Below, one piece after another: positions 51,733-60,544 of a stretch of DNA of 64,000 nt. The DNA comes from Rhodocytophaga aerolata (GTDB lineage: Bacteria > Bacteroidota > Bacteroidia > Cytophagales > 172606-1). Numbering within the stretch: position 1 is the stretch's first letter; the number at the start of each line of letters is the position of its first letter. The notes under the pieces were generated by a model. It was not told where the DNA came from. It saw nothing but the letters and a program-made list of their open reading frames with translations, and did not search any database. A program made the translations under genes and the position numbers. Location: assembly GCF_030503435.1 (NCBI RefSeq), contig NZ_JAUKPO010000006.1, positions 124,001 through 188,000 on the forward strand, given 5' to 3'.

Positions 51733-51845
51733 TGAACCTATTAAAAAAGTATTTCCATAAATACCGCCCATACATTCAGGTAGATATGCTCTCTTACCTG
51801 GTTATTCTGCTGATCATCGGTATATTTTTTATTTTCTTTGCCTAA
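51732..51845 (+). CDS. 37-residue membrane peptide coupled to menA
   Basis: A short frame of 37 codons that shares one base with the menA stop (TAATG at 51730-51734), the classic layout of translational coupling. The product has a basic N-terminus (MNLLKKYFHKYRPYIQVDM) then one hydrophobic helix (YLVILLIIGIFFIFFA), a likely single-pass inner-membrane peptide with the basic part inside. It is too small for confident family assignment. It may support MenA or another membrane enzyme, or be a chance frame; coupling and composition favour a real gene. Confidence 0.55.
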   Translation: MNLLKKYFHKYRPYIQVDMLSYLVILLIIGIFFIFFA

Positions 51846-51961
51846 GCCTACACAAGACACAGACCATAATCTGTTAAATTAAGTCTATCATTTGGTTTTA
51901 GGAAAGTAATTTAAGAACTTCCTCCCTCCAAATCTGCCGTATTTAACTCTACTATACAGTT

Positions 51962-52819
51962 ATGAAAAAAATATTAGTGCCTACAGACTTTTCAGAACAA
52001 GCTGATAATGCCTTACAAATAGCTGCGGCCATTGCTGCTAAAAATGGAGCCGAAATTCATCTGTTACACGTATTGGATGTTTCGCTGGGAGGAGGCTTTG
52101 GGTTCAATACCATGGGTGAACCTACTTCTACAAGTATGATGGATCAGGTGTATATTGTGCAATTGATAGGTATTACTAAGAAACGGCTGGAAGATGTAGC
52201 ACAAAACCTGAAGGTAGCATCGAATGTTAATGTTTCGGCTGTTGTGCAGACTGGACATATTTACGGAAGCATTAGTGTATATGCCGAGGAAGAAAAATTC
52301 GACTTAATTGTGATGGGAACCAAAGGAGCCAGTGGACTGAAAGAGTTATTAGTTGGTTCTAACACAGAAAGAGTGGTACGCAATGCTACTTGCCCAGTAC
52401 TTAGCGTAAAAAATATCTTGCCGGAATTTACAGTCAATAAAATAGTATTTGCTTCCAATTTTGAGAGTGATCAGCTGGCAGCGGTTGGCCAACTGAAAAC
52501 CATGCAAGAGTTATTCAATGCACATGTTCACCTGGTATATATCAACGTGCCTAATAATTTTGTAGGTACCCGGGTTATGCGGGCAAAAGCAAATGAGTTT
52601 GTGCAACGCTATCAGCTAAGTAAGTATGACTTTACAGTGTATGATGACAATTCGGAAGAAGAGGGCATTATCCATTTTGCTGAAGAAGTAGGGGCCGATA
52701 TTATTGCCGTTGCTACCCACGGACGTACAGGCCTGGGGCATCTGCTCAGTGGCAGCATCGCCGAAGATATTGTTAATCATGCCAACCGGCCAGTACTGAC
52801 GTTCAACTTAAAATCGTGA
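51962..52819 (+). CDS. Tandem-domain universal stress protein
   Basis: A 285-residue cytosolic protein with two UspA domains. The first (residues 1-147) opens KKILVPTDFSEQADNALQIA and ends with the nucleotide-binding GTKGASGLKELLVGSNTERV. The second (about 150-285) ends with THGRTGLGHLLSGSIAEDIV. Both retain the GxxGxxG-like ATP-binding pattern. Family members bind ATP and help survival in stationary phase or stress; partners are unknown. It is a one-gene unit between menA and the lipid kinase gene. Confidence 0.88.
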   Translation: MKKILVPTDFSEQADNALQIAAAIAAKNGAEIHLLHVLDVSLGGGFGFNTMGEPTSTSMMDQVYIVQLIGITKKRLEDVAQNLKVASNVNVSAVVQTGHIYGSISVYAEEEKFDLIVMGTKGASGLKELLVGSNTERVVRNATCPVLSVKNILPEFTVNKIVFASNFESDQLAAVGQLKTMQELFNAHVHLVYINVPNNFVGTRVMRAKANEFVQRYQLSKYDFTVYDDNSEEEGIIHFAEEVGADIIAVATHGRTGLGHLLSGSIAEDIVNHANRPVLTFNLKS

Positions 52820-52933
52820 GTAGTGCTGTTTTAGCCTTGTATGTTTGTAGCCGTCGCCTCTTAGGTATACGGCTTTCTCTTTAATAGATATAGTATACAT
52901 GTTTTTACATATAACAGTCTAATTTTCTTTGAC

Positions 52934-53824
52934 TTGCAGGATATTCAGCATAAAAAAAGGGTACTGTTTGTTGTAAATCCCAAGTCGGGTACCCGCTCCA
53001 AAAAAAACATTAGCCAGTTGATAAAAGATAATGTACCATTGGAGTATTTCGATTATCAAATAAGCTTTACCAAAGCTAGGGCACATGCCACCGAACTCGC
53101 AGCCCAGGCAGCAGCCAGTGGCGTAGAATATATTATGGCAGTGGGGGGAGATGGCACCATGAATGAAGTGGCCCGGAGCCTGCTATATACGGAAAGTACC
53201 CTAGGTATTATACCCATCGGAAGCGGTAACGGACTGGCCCGTGACTTAACTATTCCTCTGGATTTAATGAATGCTATCCGCTTGCTGGTGGAAGGCAGAA
53301 CAACCACTATAGATTCCTGCACCATGAACGGCCTGCCTTTTTTCTGCACAGCAGGTGTGGGCTTCGATGCGCATGTCGGGCATTTGTTTGCTCAGCAAAA
53401 AACCAGGGGATTTCAAACCTATGTTCAAACCACTTTATGGGAATATACCATGTATCAGCCAGAGTGGTATAAGCTTACTATTGGCAATGAGGTAGTTGAA
53501 AAACAGGCCTTTCTCGTGAGTTTTGCCAATGCTGCCCAGTATGGAAATAATGCCTACATTGCTCCCCAGGCGAGCATTGATGATGGACTGCTTGATATTT
53601 GTCTGATGCGCCCTTTTCCTACGGTGCAAGCCATGAATTTAGGTATTAAGCTGTTTAATAAAACGTTACATGCTTCTACGTACATGGAAACCTGGAAGGC
53701 GGCTGGAGCTACCCTAGAAAGAAAAGCACCAGGCCCTGTGCATGTAGATGGTGAACCCCACCAGCTGGGCGAAGTATTAACCGTAGCCATTAAGCCAGGA
53801 AGTTTAAAAGTATTAGTGCCCTGA
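52934..53824 (+). CDS. Diacylglycerol/lipid kinase family protein
   Basis: A 296-residue cytosolic protein of the DagK/YegS family. Kinase motifs are KRVLFVVNPKSGTRSKKN near residue 8, AVGGDGTMNEVARSLLYT near 70, and IPIGSGNGLARDL near 93. The C-terminal domain includes VDGEPHQLG. The only start giving the family N-terminus is TTG at 52934; no in-frame ATG lies before the catalytic GGDGT motif, and no strong Shine-Dalgarno is seen. This makes the start the least sure part. Substrates may be diacylglycerol or a sphingolipid, both present in Bacteroidota. Confidence 0.85.
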   Translation: MQDIQHKKRVLFVVNPKSGTRSKKNISQLIKDNVPLEYFDYQISFTKARAHATELAAQAAASGVEYIMAVGGDGTMNEVARSLLYTESTLGIIPIGSGNGLARDLTIPLDLMNAIRLLVEGRTTTIDSCTMNGLPFFCTAGVGFDAHVGHLFAQQKTRGFQTYVQTTLWEYTMYQPEWYKLTIGNEVVEKQAFLVSFANAAQYGNNAYIAPQASIDDGLLDICLMRPFPTVQAMNLGIKLFNKTLHASTYMETWKAAGATLERKAPGPVHVDGEPHQLGEVLTVAIKPGSLKVLVP

Positions 53825-53973
53825 ACTAAAAGCAGCTATAAATTAACCAGGAGTTTAAACAGACTATACCCCAGGGCTGGCAAATTTCCGTTATAGGAAA
53901 CTAGGTTTGTAGTATTATTTGTTATACAGGAGAAAATATAAACGAACATACATACTTTTTAAATATAACGAAC

Positions 53974-54267
53974 ATGGGCTTTAACGAACTGATTAATTCT
54001 GATACACCTGTACTTGTAGACTTTTATGCAAACTGGTGTGGTCCCTGTAAAATGATGTCACCAATGTTGGAAGAATTGAAGGATAAGATTGGCGAAAAGG
54101 CAAAAATTGTGAAAATTGATATAGATAAGAACCCGCAGGCCGCCGATAAATATGGGGTACGGAGTGTACCTACATTGATGGTGTTTAAACAAGGCAAACT
54201 GCTGTGGCGTCAATCCGGCGTAGTGCCTGTCCATCAGCTGGAAAGCATTATCGGGCAATATGCTTAA
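53974..54267 (+). CDS. trxA: Thioredoxin
   Basis: A 97-residue classical thioredoxin. The active site is FYANWCGPCKMMSPML near residue 18, the cis-proline segment is SVPTLMVFKQGK near 65. It is the standard cytosolic disulfide reductant, unlike the CGSC protein at 30719. It has the ATG start and its own long terminator downstream. It lies 149 bp after the lipid kinase gene. Confidence 0.93.
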   Translation: MGFNELINSDTPVLVDFYANWCGPCKMMSPMLEELKDKIGEKAKIVKIDIDKNPQAADKYGVRSVPTLMVFKQGKLLWRQSGVVPVHQLESIIGQYA

Positions 54268-54300
54268 GTGTATATAACCTAATGCCTGTTTACATGAAAT

Positions 54301-54343
54301 CTACCTATAGCTATTATATGGCTAATAGCTATGGGTAGGTTTT
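54301..54343 (+). terminator. Strong terminator of trxA
   Basis: A 16-bp stem with one G-T wobble (CTACCTATAGCTATTA with TAATAGCTATGGGTAG, 6-base loop) is followed by GTTTTAT, 33 bp after the trxA stop. Confidence 0.8.
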
Positions 54344-54445
54344 ATGGGTTATTTTTGAAGCAGGATTAACTACAAATAAATGCCCTCATTTTGCTATTCC
54401 AAAGAATGGATATAACTTACCATTTGTAATTATCCATTGTCCAAC

Positions 54446-54703
54446 ATGTTTAATTTCTTCAGAAAGAAAAAACAGACTGAAGAGGCAAAAACGCCTCCCC
54501 CTCAATTAGCAGATATTAACCAGTTTCCGCTACAAGAAGGAGATCTGGTAGAAGCCCTACGCTACGACCTGGGCAAATGCAAACTGATCCGGGCAGAAAA
54601 AGGCTATGTATATGAGTCATTAGCTACCGGACAACAAGTGAGCTGGCTCCGCATGGTAGATGCCATTACCCAGCTGCAAAAAGTGAAGAAAATCATGGAG
54701 TAA
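54446..54703 (+). CDS. Small hypothetical protein, 85 residues
   Basis: I chose the ATG at 54446 (MFNFFRKKKQTEEAKTPPP); a TTG nine bases earlier is in frame. The protein is cytosolic, with a basic start, a Pro-rich linker near residue 20 and a compact C-terminal part (LQEGDLVEALRYDLGKCKL ... WLRMVDAITQLQKVKKI). The latter resembles a small SH3-like or KOW-like beta-barrel but no family is certain. It has a normal codon pattern. It precedes the arginine deiminase gene by 108 bp, without evident functional link. Confidence 0.65.
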   Translation: MFNFFRKKKQTEEAKTPPPQLADINQFPLQEGDLVEALRYDLGKCKLIRAEKGYVYESLATGQQVSWLRMVDAITQLQKVKKIME

Positions 54704-54811
54704 GCATCTGGTGTTTCCTTAGTAATTGTCTTCTGTTAAATCGGTAAATATATCTACCATTTGTTTGGAAGCTATAGACTGCCATTGGGCAGAATAAATA
54801 ATTAAATCTTT

Positions 54812-56266
54812 ATGCAATCTGACAAAAAAACAGCTAATCAAGTACATGTAACATCAGAGGTAGGGACTTTACGCAAAGTAATGATTCATAGTCCGGATAG
54901 TGGATTGGGCAAAGTAGTACCCTCTAAAGCGCAGGATTGGCTCTTTGAAGACATTGTTCATCTGGACACGATGCGTAGAGGAGAATATGACTATTTCGTA
55001 AAGCTGCTTTTATACTTTCTGGATAGAGACAAGGTAAAAGGAAAACTAAAAGAAATAGATGCACTGGCCAACCAGCGAAACTTTTATAAACCGGAACATC
55101 CGGATTATTTTAATTCAAATAAGGTAATAGATCCACAGTATTTGCTGGCACATATTCTGGAAAATGAAAGTGTAAAGACTCGTTTGGTGGCTTCTGTATG
55201 TGCGGTAGAGCGGTGTTCCTATACCATTCATGAGCAATTGCTTACTTTGCCCCCAACAGAGCTTACCAAAACCCTTATTTCCGGAACTATGCCGGACAAG
55301 TCGATGATTTTTGCACCTATTCCTAATTTTATTTTTACCAGAGATATAGGCATTGTCATCAACGATCATATTCTGCTGAATAAACCGGCTAAAATTGCCC
55401 GTACCCGGGAGGCTTTATTAACGCAATATATCTTTTATAATCATCCGGTTTTTAAAGACTTACGCGATAAGATTATTGAAATACCCGAAAGTGAACATCA
55501 TTTCCTGTTGCCAGATGGCGAGAAAGATAGCAAGAGTGTAACCCTGGAAGGAGGCGATGTTATGATTGTGAGCCCAGATCATTTAGTTATTGGTTGCAGC
55601 GAACGGACTTCTCCGTATGCAGTAAACCAGGTGATCAAGATTCTTTTCGATAAAAATATAGTAAATAAGGTTTCTGTCGTGTGGATTCCCAAAAAACGGG
55701 ACTATATGCATATTGATACCATATTCACGCAAGTGAAAAAAGATGTGTGGGTGCTGCTGGGGTCACTTTCCAGGTATGGCGAAGAAATGGAAAAGCAAGA
55801 TCTGATGGAAAGCCTGATGGATACAAAGGTAAAAGACCGGCTTAAAATTATTCAGTTTATCAAAGGAAAAGAGGACAAACCTATTCATTTCGAATACCTC
55901 GAAGATCTGTTATCAGCTATCAGCGAAAATGATCTGAAATCAGGCAAACCTACCAGATTTGTGTATTCCGGAAATAACGAATTTCCTTTTGGTGCCCGCG
56001 AACAGTGGACCGATTCCTGCAATTTGCTGGCATTGAAAGAAGGCGTGGTAGTTGGCTACGACCGCAACGATAAAACGGCTGAAGCCTTCAAACAAACTGG
56101 TTTTACGGTTATAGGAGCCGCTGAACTGCTAGGCAAGTTTGAGAATGGAGAAACCTCGCCGGAAGAACTGGAGAATACACTTATTTTGTTACCCTCTGCT
56201 GAGCTTTCCCGCGCACGTGGTGGCTCTCATTGCATGAGTATGCCTTTGCTGCGCGAAAGCATATAA
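54812..56266 (+). CDS. Arginine deiminase family protein
   Basis: A 484-residue enzyme of the arginine deiminase fold (amidinotransferase superfamily), longer than classical ArcA of about 410 residues. Motifs visible are PIPNFIFTRDIG near residue 170, the catalytic LEGGDVMIVS near 250, YMHIDTIFTQV near 302, and the catalytic Cys in RGGSHCMSMPLLRESI at the C-terminus. Arginine deiminase gives citrulline and ammonia. It stands 50 bp before a CtlX-like gene, which suggests arginine breakdown through citrulline. A hairpin lies in the gap between the two. Confidence 0.88.
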   Translation: MQSDKKTANQVHVTSEVGTLRKVMIHSPDSGLGKVVPSKAQDWLFEDIVHLDTMRRGEYDYFVKLLLYFLDRDKVKGKLKEIDALANQRNFYKPEHPDYFNSNKVIDPQYLLAHILENESVKTRLVASVCAVERCSYTIHEQLLTLPPTELTKTLISGTMPDKSMIFAPIPNFIFTRDIGIVINDHILLNKPAKIARTREALLTQYIFYNHPVFKDLRDKIIEIPESEHHFLLPDGEKDSKSVTLEGGDVMIVSPDHLVIGCSERTSPYAVNQVIKILFDKNIVNKVSVVWIPKKRDYMHIDTIFTQVKKDVWVLLGSLSRYGEEMEKQDLMESLMDTKVKDRLKIIQFIKGKEDKPIHFEYLEDLLSAISENDLKSGKPTRFVYSGNNEFPFGAREQWTDSCNLLALKEGVVVGYDRNDKTAEAFKQTGFTVIGAAELLGKFENGETSPEELENTLILLPSAELSRARGGSHCMSMPLLRESI

Positions 56267-56281
56267 CTTTACACTATTTAT

Positions 56282-56299
56282 ATAGCCTGCTTAGGCTAT
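56282..56299 (+). promoter_or_regulatory. Hairpin in the deiminase-ctlX gap
   Basis: A perfect 7-bp stem (ATAGCCT with AGGCTAT, GCTT loop) starts 15 bp after the arginine deiminase stop and ends 17 bp before the ctlX ATG. The following sequence is T-rich (TATTTATATT), so it may act as a partial terminator, RNA processing site or translation modulator between the two genes. Confidence 0.5.
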
Positions 56300-56316
56300 T
56301 ATTTATATTCATCACG

Positions 56317-57237
56317 ATGCAAACAACTTCACATATATTAATGATTCGCCCGGTACGGTTTGCTTTTAATGAGCAAACAGCCGAAAGCAATGCATTTCAA
56401 AACCCGGAATCACCTAAAGCAGCGGCCACCGTGCAGGAAAAAGCACTTCTGGAATTCGACCGCATGGTAGAAGGCCTGCGCAACTTTGGCATAGATGTAA
56501 CGGTGGTAGAAGATACGCCAGAACCCCATACGCCTGATGCTATTTTTCCCAATAACTGGGTTTCTTTCCACCAGGATGGCAGCGTATGCTTATATCCCAT
56601 GTTTGCAGCTAACCGCAGGCTGGAACGGCGAGAAGAAATTATTGAAAGCTTGAAAAGAAAATTTAGAGTAGAACGGACACTTGATTTTTCAACATATGAG
56701 CGGAATAATTTGTTTCTGGAAGGCACCGGGAGCATGGTACTAGACCGGGTTAATAAAATTGCCTATGCCTGCCTTTCCCCGCGTACAAGTATAGAGGTAC
56801 TCCAGGACTTTGCTCAAAAATTAGGATATCGGCTGGTGAGTTTTACAGCTACGGACGAAAAAGGTAAGCAAATTTATCATACCAATGTACTTATGTCTAT
56901 TGCCGATAGATTCGCCGTTGTTTGCCTGGATACAATTGCCGATGCCAATGAACGTGAGCTGGTACTACAAAGTCTACAGGAAAGTGGCAAAGAAATAGTA
57001 GAAATTAGTATAGACCAAATGAAGCGTTTTGCCGGAAACATGTTGCAGTTGAAAAACAAACAAGGCGAAGCGGTTCTGGTAATGTCTACGCAGGCCTATA
57101 GATCATTAATGCCCGGACAGCTTAAGATACTGGAGAAATATAATCACATGTTTTATTCAGATTTGTCTACGATCGAAAGCAACGGAGGAGGCAGTGCCCG
57201 CTGCATGATTGCTGAAGTACACCTGCCAGCAAAATGA
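56317..57237 (+). CDS. ctlX: Citrulline utilization hydrolase (CtlX-like)
   Basis: I chose the ATG at 56317 (MQTTSHILMIRPVRFAFNEQ), giving 306 residues; the frame is open into the preceding gene. It belongs to the amidinotransferase superfamily and matches CtlX, which converts citrulline to ornithine in Francisella. Catalytic features are TPDAIFPNNWVSFHQDGS near residue 71, GTGSMVLDRVNK near 135, the His in YHTNVLMSIADRF near 190, and the catalytic Cys in NGGGSARCMIAEVHLP at the end. Together with the upstream arginine deiminase it can convert arginine to ornithine. A terminator follows. Confidence 0.82.
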   Translation: MQTTSHILMIRPVRFAFNEQTAESNAFQNPESPKAAATVQEKALLEFDRMVEGLRNFGIDVTVVEDTPEPHTPDAIFPNNWVSFHQDGSVCLYPMFAANRRLERREEIIESLKRKFRVERTLDFSTYERNNLFLEGTGSMVLDRVNKIAYACLSPRTSIEVLQDFAQKLGYRLVSFTATDEKGKQIYHTNVLMSIADRFAVVCLDTIADANERELVLQSLQESGKEIVEISIDQMKRFAGNMLQLKNKQGEAVLVMSTQAYRSLMPGQLKILEKYNHMFYSDLSTIESNGGGSARCMIAEVHLPAK

Positions 57238-57257
57238 CATCAGCCAAAAGTTATTAT

Positions 57258-57296
57258 ACTAAAAAGGAGCCAGCTAGCAGCTGGCTCCTTTTTAGT
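57258..57296. terminator. Bidirectional terminator after ctlX
   Basis: An 18-bp perfect stem (ACTAAAAAGGAGCCAGCT with its reverse complement, AGC loop), the strongest in the window, separates convergent genes. Confidence 0.95.
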
Positions 57297-57312
57297 AATT
57301 CTCTATCCGTAC

Positions 57313-58344
57313 TTATTTATTAGGCCACGAACCAAAAATGCTGCAGTGTGCTCCTAATGCACTGCCATCTAGCTGCCGCTGCACACCACTGTAGGAAGCA
57401 TTCATAACAGTGCGGGGAGCAAAATGAAGTTTACCATTAGCACTTGTTTCAAATATTTTTCCAAAGTGGCCCATTTCCAATGCATGTCCATTTTCGTGCA
57501 AAGCTACGGTTTGTACATCTATTGTATTACCTGCCCCCGTGTTAGACCATGCAAAGCCATCATTATACCAGACTTCTTTCAAAGCGGTGTCTACATATCC
57601 ATCTCTATCAGCGTCTAGCGGTTGGCCATTTTCATCTACGAAGGTAAGTGTCCAGCAAACAGCTAATACAAAGGGTGCGTCAGCTGGGCCAAATACGCCT
57701 TCAAATGCTTCAAAAGGAATAAAACCTGTGTTCACAATATCGGCAACAAAAGGGTTCGCAGGTGTTTTTTCCAGTTCATTTAAAAAAGCAAGCCCGTTAA
57801 AAGCACCTAAACTGGCAAATAGCTGCAGAACATAATTAGGATTTGTGGTCTCATTATCTGTTCTTTTTACAATAGGCAAATCAGAGCAGTTGGTAGAAGT
57901 ATTCCATGTGCTCATGGCCGCGTCTATTTCAGGGGCTGCATTAAAATCTGGGGCAGAGTTATACTTGTTGGCGGTTTGGTAAGTTTTGTCTACCAGATAC
58001 GTTATATTATTTCCATCGGCAAAGCGGTTCGGATCATTGGGCACCCACTGCGTTGTTAAGCGTTTCTGACGGTCGTTGGCATAAACAATTTGCCCGGCTT
58101 GTTTACCGTCCGGACTGGTGAGGTATTCTGCATACAACACCCGGATGCGCGATTTTTGTTTTGTTAAGGAAGAATTTATACTGGCTAGCGCCTGTGGTAG
58201 CTTATTAGTAGAGCTGGCACTAATTCTGGCATTGGCATCTGCCGGCGCAGGATGGTGTTCTTTTTCAATGGTACTTGTTTCTTTCTCACAAGAGAAACAA
58301 AAAAGCATGGCGAAAAGGCAGATAAAAGCTTGTTTCCGGTTCAT
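57313..58344 (-). CDS. Metzincin-like metalloprotease lipoprotein
   Basis: I chose the ATG at 58344, which opens a lipoprotein signal (RKQAFICLFAMLFCFSCEK, Cys near residue 19). The 343-residue product carries the zinc motif HExxHxxxxxH as LHENGHALEMGHFGKIF near residue 290, and a Met-turn (VMNASYSG) about 25 residues later. These are metzincin features (M10/M43-like). The N-terminal 150 residues have no recognised domain and contain DADRDGYVDTALKEV, a possible calcium site. It is probably anchored in the outer membrane and cleaves extracellular protein. Family rank is uncertain. Confidence 0.75.
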   Translation of the reverse strand: MNRKQAFICLFAMLFCFSCEKETSTIEKEHHPAPADANARISASSTNKLPQALASINSSLTKQKSRIRVLYAEYLTSPDGKQAGQIVYANDRQKRLTTQWVPNDPNRFADGNNITYLVDKTYQTANKYNSAPDFNAAPEIDAAMSTWNTSTNCSDLPIVKRTDNETTNPNYVLQLFASLGAFNGLAFLNELEKTPANPFVADIVNTGFIPFEAFEGVFGPADAPFVLAVCWTLTFVDENGQPLDADRDGYVDTALKEVWYNDGFAWSNTGAGNTIDVQTVALHENGHALEMGHFGKIFETSANGKLHFAPRTVMNASYSGVQRQLDGSALGAHCSIFGSWPNK

Positions 58345-58507
58345 AGGTATAAGGTTAAGTTGATAGAAGTAGGTATAACTTCCCGGAAAATATATAAAAT
58401 ATATTGAAAAAGAAACAATTTTTAGCACTTATATCTGCAGTTAGCCTTAGGAAGTCAGCATGTTCTACTCAGCAATTGAAGCACAAACAATGACTGGGAA
58501 AATACTG

Positions 58508-58537
58508 AAAAAAATAAAGCCGGATGTTCGTCCGGCT
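58508..58537 (-). terminator. Terminator of the cupin gene
   Basis: A 7-bp GC-rich stem (AGCCGGA with TCCGGCT, loop TGTTCG) followed on the minus strand by TTTATTTTTTT, just downstream of the stop at 58543. Confidence 0.85.
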
Positions 58538-58542
58538 TCTGG

Positions 58543-58893
58543 TTACTCATCTCTTCCGTATATCTGCGATGGCGGATAGGTGGCCTCAACAGCCGTAAAT
58601 GATTCGAGTATTTTGTAAGTATGCCGGGCTCCTTTGGGTACAACATACGAATTTCCTGGCTCCAGCACCACTACTTGTCCTTCGGTATGCAATTCTGCCC
58701 GTCCGCTGATTACATAGCCCACTGTTTCATAATCACGGCTTACTTCGGGCTTGGCTTCGTTAGGCTGTTCGTTCTCCCATAAGCGCATAGATATATTCTT
58801 GCCAGAGGCCAGATATTTTTCTCCATGTTCTCCTTTGGGTGAATGTGCTGAATCAATTTTAGTTACGGTGGTGTCTCCTTTAGCTTCTTTCAT
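58543..58893 (-). CDS. Cupin-domain protein
   Basis: A 116-residue single-domain cupin without signal peptide. Core motifs are SRDYETVGYVISGRAELHTEG near residue 52 and LEPGNSYVVPKGARHTYKI near 78, giving the two beta-sheets of the cupin barrel. The second motif keeps the metal-ligand His (ARHTY); in the first, the usual HxH ligands are not obvious (DYETVGYV), so metal binding is uncertain. Such small cupins may be sensors, isomerases or dioxygenase-like. The gene is alone with its own terminator. Confidence 0.82.
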   Translation of the reverse strand: MKEAKGDTTVTKIDSAHSPKGEHGEKYLASGKNISMRLWENEQPNEAKPEVSRDYETVGYVISGRAELHTEGQVVVLEPGNSYVVPKGARHTYKILESFTAVEATYPPSQIYGRDE

Positions 58894-59024
58894 AGTTAGC
58901 AGGTTTTAGGTTTATTTACTGGCTTTACGTAGATGTAGGAGATGTGTTACAATTTTACTTTATGTATTGGCCTGGCAACTACATCAGCTGTGATAAGTTG
59001 GCTTTAAAGCAGAATATAAATAAA

Positions 59025-59062
59025 AACAAAAAGCTAAGAGGTATTTCTGCCTCTTAGCTTTT
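59025..59062 (-). terminator. Terminator of the TPR gene
   Basis: A perfect 13-bp stem (AAAAGCTAAGAGG with CCTCTTAGCTTTT) read on the minus strand runs into TTTGTTTTTATTT, 23 bp after the TPR stop. Confidence 0.88.
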
Positions 59063-59084
59063 ATTATATTGAAAAATATAGTCC

Positions 59085-60488
59085 CTACTTTTCGTAGCGG
59101 TACTGGTCTATGATCTTATAGAGGGCTTTCTGCGTTTCCAGCTCCGGGAAGAATTCAAATAATACCGTGTGCAGATCAAAGTTCAGCACAAGGGCACTTT
59201 CCAGGTAATGAAAAGCTTCTTTGTACTTGCCGGAATGAATCAGATAGGCCGTAGCCCGGTAATAAAGCTCTGCTTCGTCTGGTAATTCTTCAATTCCTTC
59301 TTCAATCAGATCTATCGCTTTGGTATAATCGCCTTGTTCGTACAACACAAACGACCAGTTAAGCCAAACTTCCGGATTGCCAGGCTCCAGCTGGCTTGCC
59401 TGCTCATAGGCTTCCAGACTGGAAACAATATTGCCAATTTGTGCTTCTGCTTCAGCTAACGACAACCAGTACTCGTAATTTTCGGCATGTAAAGCTAATG
59501 CTTTTTTGAAATAATGAATTGCCTCATACCATTTGTCTTGTGTATGCAAGCAAGAGCCTATTCCATACCAGCCTTCATCCCACAAACTATCCAGTTTTAC
59601 GGCCTTCTTGTAATAAGAAATAGCCAGTTCAAACTGGTTCATGCGTTCGTAGGCGGCAGCCAGGCAGCACAATGTTTCCGGATTGGGTTCTTCATGTTCC
59701 AGCGTTTTTTTATAACAGGTAACAGCCTGCTGGTAATCTGTCAGATTCATGAAGGCATTTCCCATGTTAAAATGGGCAGAGGCAAAATCATCTTTAATCA
59801 GCACGGCATATTCATACGCTTTAATGGCATCTTCAAACCGTTCCAATTTGCTGTAAGCAATGCCAATGTTATACCACGCGTTGTGCGAATAGGGATCGTT
59901 ATCTATAAACTGCTGGTAATAAGAAAGGCTTTCTTCCAGAGCACCGGTCAAATCCAGGCAGTAGGCTAATTCGTATAAAGCATTTTCGTTGGTAAGGTTA
60001 TGGTTGATGGCATTTTTGTAATTTTCTATGGCCAGATCAAACTTTCCCCAGCTCTGATACGCCAGCCCTATATTATAGTATACATCGTCTTTTTCTTCCG
60101 ACCACATCAGTACATTCTCCAGCACTTCCACCGATTTTTCATATTCGCCGGTAAGCGAAAGAATGGTGCCCTTTAAGAATAATACTTCTGTGTCGTTGGG
60201 GTTGAATAAGGAAGCTCTTTCCAGCAATTCCAGGGCTTCTTCAAATTTTTGCGTGTTGGCCAGTAGCTGTGCTTTGTCCATCATCAGCTCGGTAGAATAG
60301 GGATATTGTTCAAGGGCAAAATTACAGGCGGTGAGGGCTTTACTGTATTTTCCTTCTTCCATGTACTGCCCGATAATTGTTTCATAGGTTTCTATGTCCA
60401 GAAAAACAGTTTCGCCGCTTTTGAGCATCTCCTCGAACTGCTGCACCGAATTCCGTCCTTCTTCTTTATCTTTAAATTCCTGTCCCAT
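59085..60488 (-). CDS. TPR-repeat scaffold protein
   Basis: A 467-residue cytosolic protein made of about 12 tetratricopeptide repeats, each near 34 residues (for instance YSKALTACNFALEQYPYST, YYNIGLAYQSWGKFDLAIEN, AWYNIGIAYSKLERFEDAIK, VWLNWSFVLYEQGDYTKAID). There is no signal peptide, membrane helix or enzymatic domain, so it is a protein-interaction scaffold. The partner is unknown; an epimerase gene is upstream on the same strand, 56 bp away, so the two may be co-transcribed. It starts at the ATG at 60488. Confidence 0.85.
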   Translation of the reverse strand: MGQEFKDKEEGRNSVQQFEEMLKSGETVFLDIETYETIIGQYMEEGKYSKALTACNFALEQYPYSTELMMDKAQLLANTQKFEEALELLERASLFNPNDTEVLFLKGTILSLTGEYEKSVEVLENVLMWSEEKDDVYYNIGLAYQSWGKFDLAIENYKNAINHNLTNENALYELAYCLDLTGALEESLSYYQQFIDNDPYSHNAWYNIGIAYSKLERFEDAIKAYEYAVLIKDDFASAHFNMGNAFMNLTDYQQAVTCYKKTLEHEEPNPETLCCLAAAYERMNQFELAISYYKKAVKLDSLWDEGWYGIGSCLHTQDKWYEAIHYFKKALALHAENYEYWLSLAEAEAQIGNIVSSLEAYEQASQLEPGNPEVWLNWSFVLYEQGDYTKAIDLIEEGIEELPDEAELYYRATAYLIHSGKYKEAFHYLESALVLNFDLHTVLFEFFPELETQKALYKIIDQYRYEK

Positions 60489-60544
60489 TCGTTATAAATT
60501 AAGGGTGTTACGCAATCTTCTGTCAGAAACAAAAAGATTACAGA

